In this document: positions 60,643 through 64,000 of the stretch, one piece after another
How positions within the stretch are numbered: the stretch's first letter is position 1
Layout: each line of letters opens with the position of its first letter
NCBI RefSeq assembly: GCF_028453695.1
Contig: NC_135773.1
Coordinates: 20,646,001 to 20,710,000 of the forward strand
Source: Augochlora pura
Lineage: Eukaryota > Arthropoda > Insecta > Hymenoptera > Halictidae
Direction of reading: 5' to 3'
DNA length: 64,000 bases
Translations under genes and position numbers: made by a program
Notes under the pieces: generated by a model
The model's input: the letters and a program-made list of their open reading frames with translations, nothing else
The model's database searches: none
Told to the model about the DNA's origin: nothing

Positions 60643-63600
60643 TCATCTCCGTGATTCAGATGCATATGCTGTAATAGTGTTATCTACACATCCAGCTGCT
60701 AGAACTGCACGATATGGGTGAAAGTTTAAACAACTTACTGGACTAATACGTGTAGCCATAAATCCTTCATGGAATTTTATCGTATTTAAGTGTAGACCTG
60801 TTGTGTTATATACACTTATGCAGTGATTTGTCGACCCACTGAAATGAATACACTGATTGTTACACATCAGGCTTTTTAACTTAGGTGTATAAACAGATTT
60901 TGTTACTATATTTAATGCCAGAGATGAGTCGAGAGATTGTTAAAAGAAAGTTTTAAAAGAAAGTTGAGAGCCCTTTCCCGTATTAGAGGGAGATTCAACT
61001 CATCTCTGTTAGTTAATATAAGATCTTTGATAAAAAATTTGAAATACATGTTGGCCAATACTAAGAACAAAAGTAACAATTTCGTCATAATATTTTACAT
61101 AACAGCTACATTAATTATGATTAATCGTCTTAAAGAATAGATACAGATAATATTTAAACTTACCATGCAAAAACATCAGCTACTTCGTGCGCTGCCAATG
61201 CTGTAATACCTTGCGGTATCTGTACAGTGTTTACAGAGGAATTTTTTCTGAGGTCAAATATTCGAATATCTCCCGATGATGATCCCGTGAACAATTGAGG
61301 TGCTGCTCTATCAGATTTTCTTAAAGATGTACCCAACACCCACGCCGTGTGTTCTCTCCAAATCATAACCCTGGATTCTAATGGAGGTAATCTTCTGTCA
61401 AATAAGCGAACGGAACCATCACCACAACCAACGGCCATCATTGAACCTGCACATATTGTCAATGATTTTAAACCAGTATTTATAGAATAATATATTGTCA
61501 TTATATTTGCACGATGTATAAAGGGTATTCGTGAAGTAAATGAATGTATTTTATAAACGTAACTAAAAATATATGAATGACTAACCTACGCCATCGACAT
61601 CAATGCACGTAGCACAACAATCAGCACCTGTAGGTATATCTTGTTTTTTTAATTCACTCTCTGCGTCCCAGAGCCTAATAATACGAACATCGCCCGTAAC
61701 AGCTAAGGTAAGAGACTTCTGTTCCCATTTAGTAACCAAACCAGCTGTTGCTGCAAACAATTTTAGTTAATACATCTAGTTATAAAAGGGACTTAAGGTA
61801 GTACTACTAGAATGCATACATGCGATAAATACTATTGTTTAAACTTTTGAACATAATATATTTCTTGATTAGATTAAGATTTATTAGATAACAATAATTT
61901 GTTGATTTGATCACGTTAACCTATCTGAAAGAAAACATTTACGCACCGGTTGTTGTTTTTGTTACTGGTTGTATATCAGCAAGCGCTTGCCAGGCGGTAA
62001 GTAAAATCGGTTCACGATTCAACGTGCTACTATAATGTTTCCAAACTCTAACCGAGCCATCATCGGACCCAGCCATTAATAAACTGACATCATGAGCGTT
62101 GATAAATTCGAGAGCTGTAATACGCGATGCCTTATTTCCTCGACTCGCACAATAAGTTAATAACTTTGGACCAGATTGATAATCCCATACTCTACAAGTA
62201 TGTAATAATATCGATAAGATATATTTTCTTACAATAACAATACAGTTTGAAATCGTCAGAATAACTTACCCAATGAAATCTTTCAATGCCACTGCTAAAT
62301 GAGGTTCAAAAGGATGAAAAGTTAAGACATCTGGAGAAACTGGACATCTTGCGTGAAATATTTGTGATTCCACTCTACTTTGTACTGCTCGCACTTGTTC
62401 TTCTCTCGTCTCAGATCTGTGCCTTTTATTTCTTAAATACCTAAATGTTTCAAGTTACAACAGCTTTCATCAAACAACAATACGAAAGTTTTATATGACA
62501 TTCTTGAATATATGTTATTAGCTTTACCTCCAATCCCTCTCATAATGAGCTCTGCTTTCCATATCATTCATCGACTCAGTCTCACTCTCTAGACTAACAG
62601 GTTGAGCAAATTGAGCACAACTCCATTCAACAAATTGCGAAGTTGTCAATGGTGTTTTAATTTCTGGAAATTCGTCAGCTTCCTCCAATATCTGCTATTA
62701 TGTCAATTGTAAATATAAACATGTTACAATAATTTCAATTAATGAAAGCTTTTATTCCTACCATATTAGGGATCGTTTTTTTCGATCGAGGAACGTACGA
62801 TGATGCTGCCCTTGAATTCACTGTAGGCGGCGATTCTCCTTTGCTATTGCTAAATATAATTAAAATAAATTAATGAAAATATTAAGAATAGTACAAAATT
62901 AATTCATTGACTCACCTTAAGTAAGTTGTACGATTGGATGGAGATGGTGGAAGAGACATTGACGAAGACGTTTTCATTTCAATTCCTTCTTTGGGTGCAG
63001 ATAATTCTTTCACCTACAGTTAGAAGTGATACATTATATGTTTAAAAAGGTTTTCAAATGAAAAAAATGATGTTACTATAATAGTACATACTAGTGTATC
63101 ATTTTTACCTGATTTCGAATATAATTAGTTACTTTTTGAGACATTGAGGCAACCGCAGGATGAGGGTCATTATCAAGATTACATAGCCCATGCCATAATT
63201 TCATATATACACTACCATAGGAAAGACTTGGTAAATTTCCAAGCGAACTGTGTCCTAAAACCAACAAATAATAATAATACGTTACATTTATTATTAAACA
63301 CTGAATATATCTGAGCTTTGCGATAATGTGCTTCTAAATAATAAAAGTACAAAATTAATATTAGCTAAAAATATAAAGTTACAAAATTTAAAATGAAGGA
63401 TGAACTATGTACGAACATGCAATGGAATTTCCAATCATTATTACCAAGTGACTCGCAAGGTTTCCTCACGAACTCCCAATTATTTCCTGGCACATGAATG
63501 AAACAATATAAGGTATTGTTATCTAAAATCCGACAATAGACAACTAGTAGCTAGCGGAGCGTTATAGCTTTGTTACTTACCTAAACTACTTATAGACGAT

Positions 63601-64000
63601 GAGGAAGATACTCTCTTAATACGATCTTGTCCAAATCCATCCGTACTGTCTACATTGTACATATTATTAGGAGAAAGCATTTTTAATCTATCTCTGGAAC
63701 TAATGCGCCTCATTCCACTAAATGGTGAAAATGTTTCCACTACAAGGTCTTTGCGACTGTTTTCTTCAGCCAAAGCTAAAGTTACAAAGGAATTTTCAAA
63801 GTGTAAAACCATCCATTGAAGCGCTACTACTAATTCCTGTAAAAAGATTAATATTTTCATTGCATTAGAATAGTTGAATTGAACACTGTGATCAAAATCT
63901 ATTAACAAACTTACATACTTTTCTAACTAAGGGGCACATATCGTGAGATACAGTATTAATCAGTGTTATAGCAATGATCTGATCGATATTATTTGCATGT
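60643..64000 (-). CDS. Raptor: Raptor (regulatory-associated protein of mTOR), C-terminal ~630 residues, 11 exons, 5' part outside window
   Basis: Scaffold subunit of mTOR complex 1; in this family it presents substrates such as S6K and 4E-BP to the kinase and mediates recruitment to lysosomal Rag GTPases. Exons in transcript order: 64000(cut)-63919, 63836-63581, 63254-63109, 63013-62916, 62849-62762, 62691-62528, 62440-62270, 62191-61947, 61750-61586, 61446-61164 and 60838-60643 (stop TGA). All introns are GT/AG and every junction phase closes, giving one open frame. The first exons encode the end of the helical repeats (HDMCPLVRKELVVAL across the first junction), then a Ser-rich linker (SSSSSISSLG). 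The last five carry the WD40 propeller, with landmarks AGSDDGSVRVWK, RIIRLWDAE, QDIPTGAD, DGSVRLFDRR, REHTAWVLGTSL and FHPYRAVLAAGCVDN. These match animal Raptor in order and spacing from family knowledge; no alignment was run. The N-terminal RNC (caspase-like) domain is beyond 64000. No frameshift or internal stop was seen. A possible poly(A) signal (AATAAA on the minus strand) is at 60126-60131, unproven. Confidence 0.95.

Overview
The window is a piece of an animal nuclear genome, most likely an insect and plausibly a hymenopteran. It has interrupted genes with GT/AG introns, AT-rich DNA with many CpGs, dense short TTAA-flanked palindromic repeats, mariner and Ty3/gypsy debris, and a nuclear copy of an insect-type mitochondrial ND1 fragment. 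The order is an inference from style, not from a search. Nothing prokaryotic is present.

Two protein-coding genes can be supported, both on the minus strand. At the right edge (60643-64000) lie the last eleven exons of Raptor, the scaffold subunit of mTORC1, covering about 630 C-terminal residues: the end of the helical repeats, a Ser-rich linker and the WD40 propeller up to the stop codon. About 7 kb further along on the same strand is the start of a wunen/LPP-type phospholipid phosphatase (PAP2 family). Coding exon 1 is at 53579-53642 and exon 2 at 21230-21381, and the intron between them is about 32.2 kb. The catalytic exons are not recognisable; they should lie left of 21229 or outside the window, so nearly all of bases 1-53578 is probably intron of this one gene. 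The two genes are arranged head to tail, with Raptor upstream.

The intronic DNA carries repeats. At least eight families of short elements (about 170-640 bp) are bounded by TTAA and inverted repeats that mostly start CCC, CC or CAC, as expected of piggyBac-type non-autonomous elements. The commonest family (TTAACCCTTTGCACTCGA) has nine copies here. Several of the other families share an architecture: the TIR is followed closely by a self-complementary TATA- or ATAT-centred palindrome, a different one in most families, with one exact 16-bp palindrome shared by two. One copy of the common family has been split by a mitochondrial ND1 insertion. Other repeats are fold-back elements ending CAGGGTG, a mariner-like element with its catalytic middle deleted, a second transposase scrap, a gypsy RNase H scrap, and tandem repeats of 14, 17, 22, 29, 30 and 40 bp.

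I saw no tRNA, rRNA, CRISPR or other recognisable RNA gene. Most open frames of 60-145 codons outside these two genes look like chance or repeat-derived frames and are not annotated as genes.
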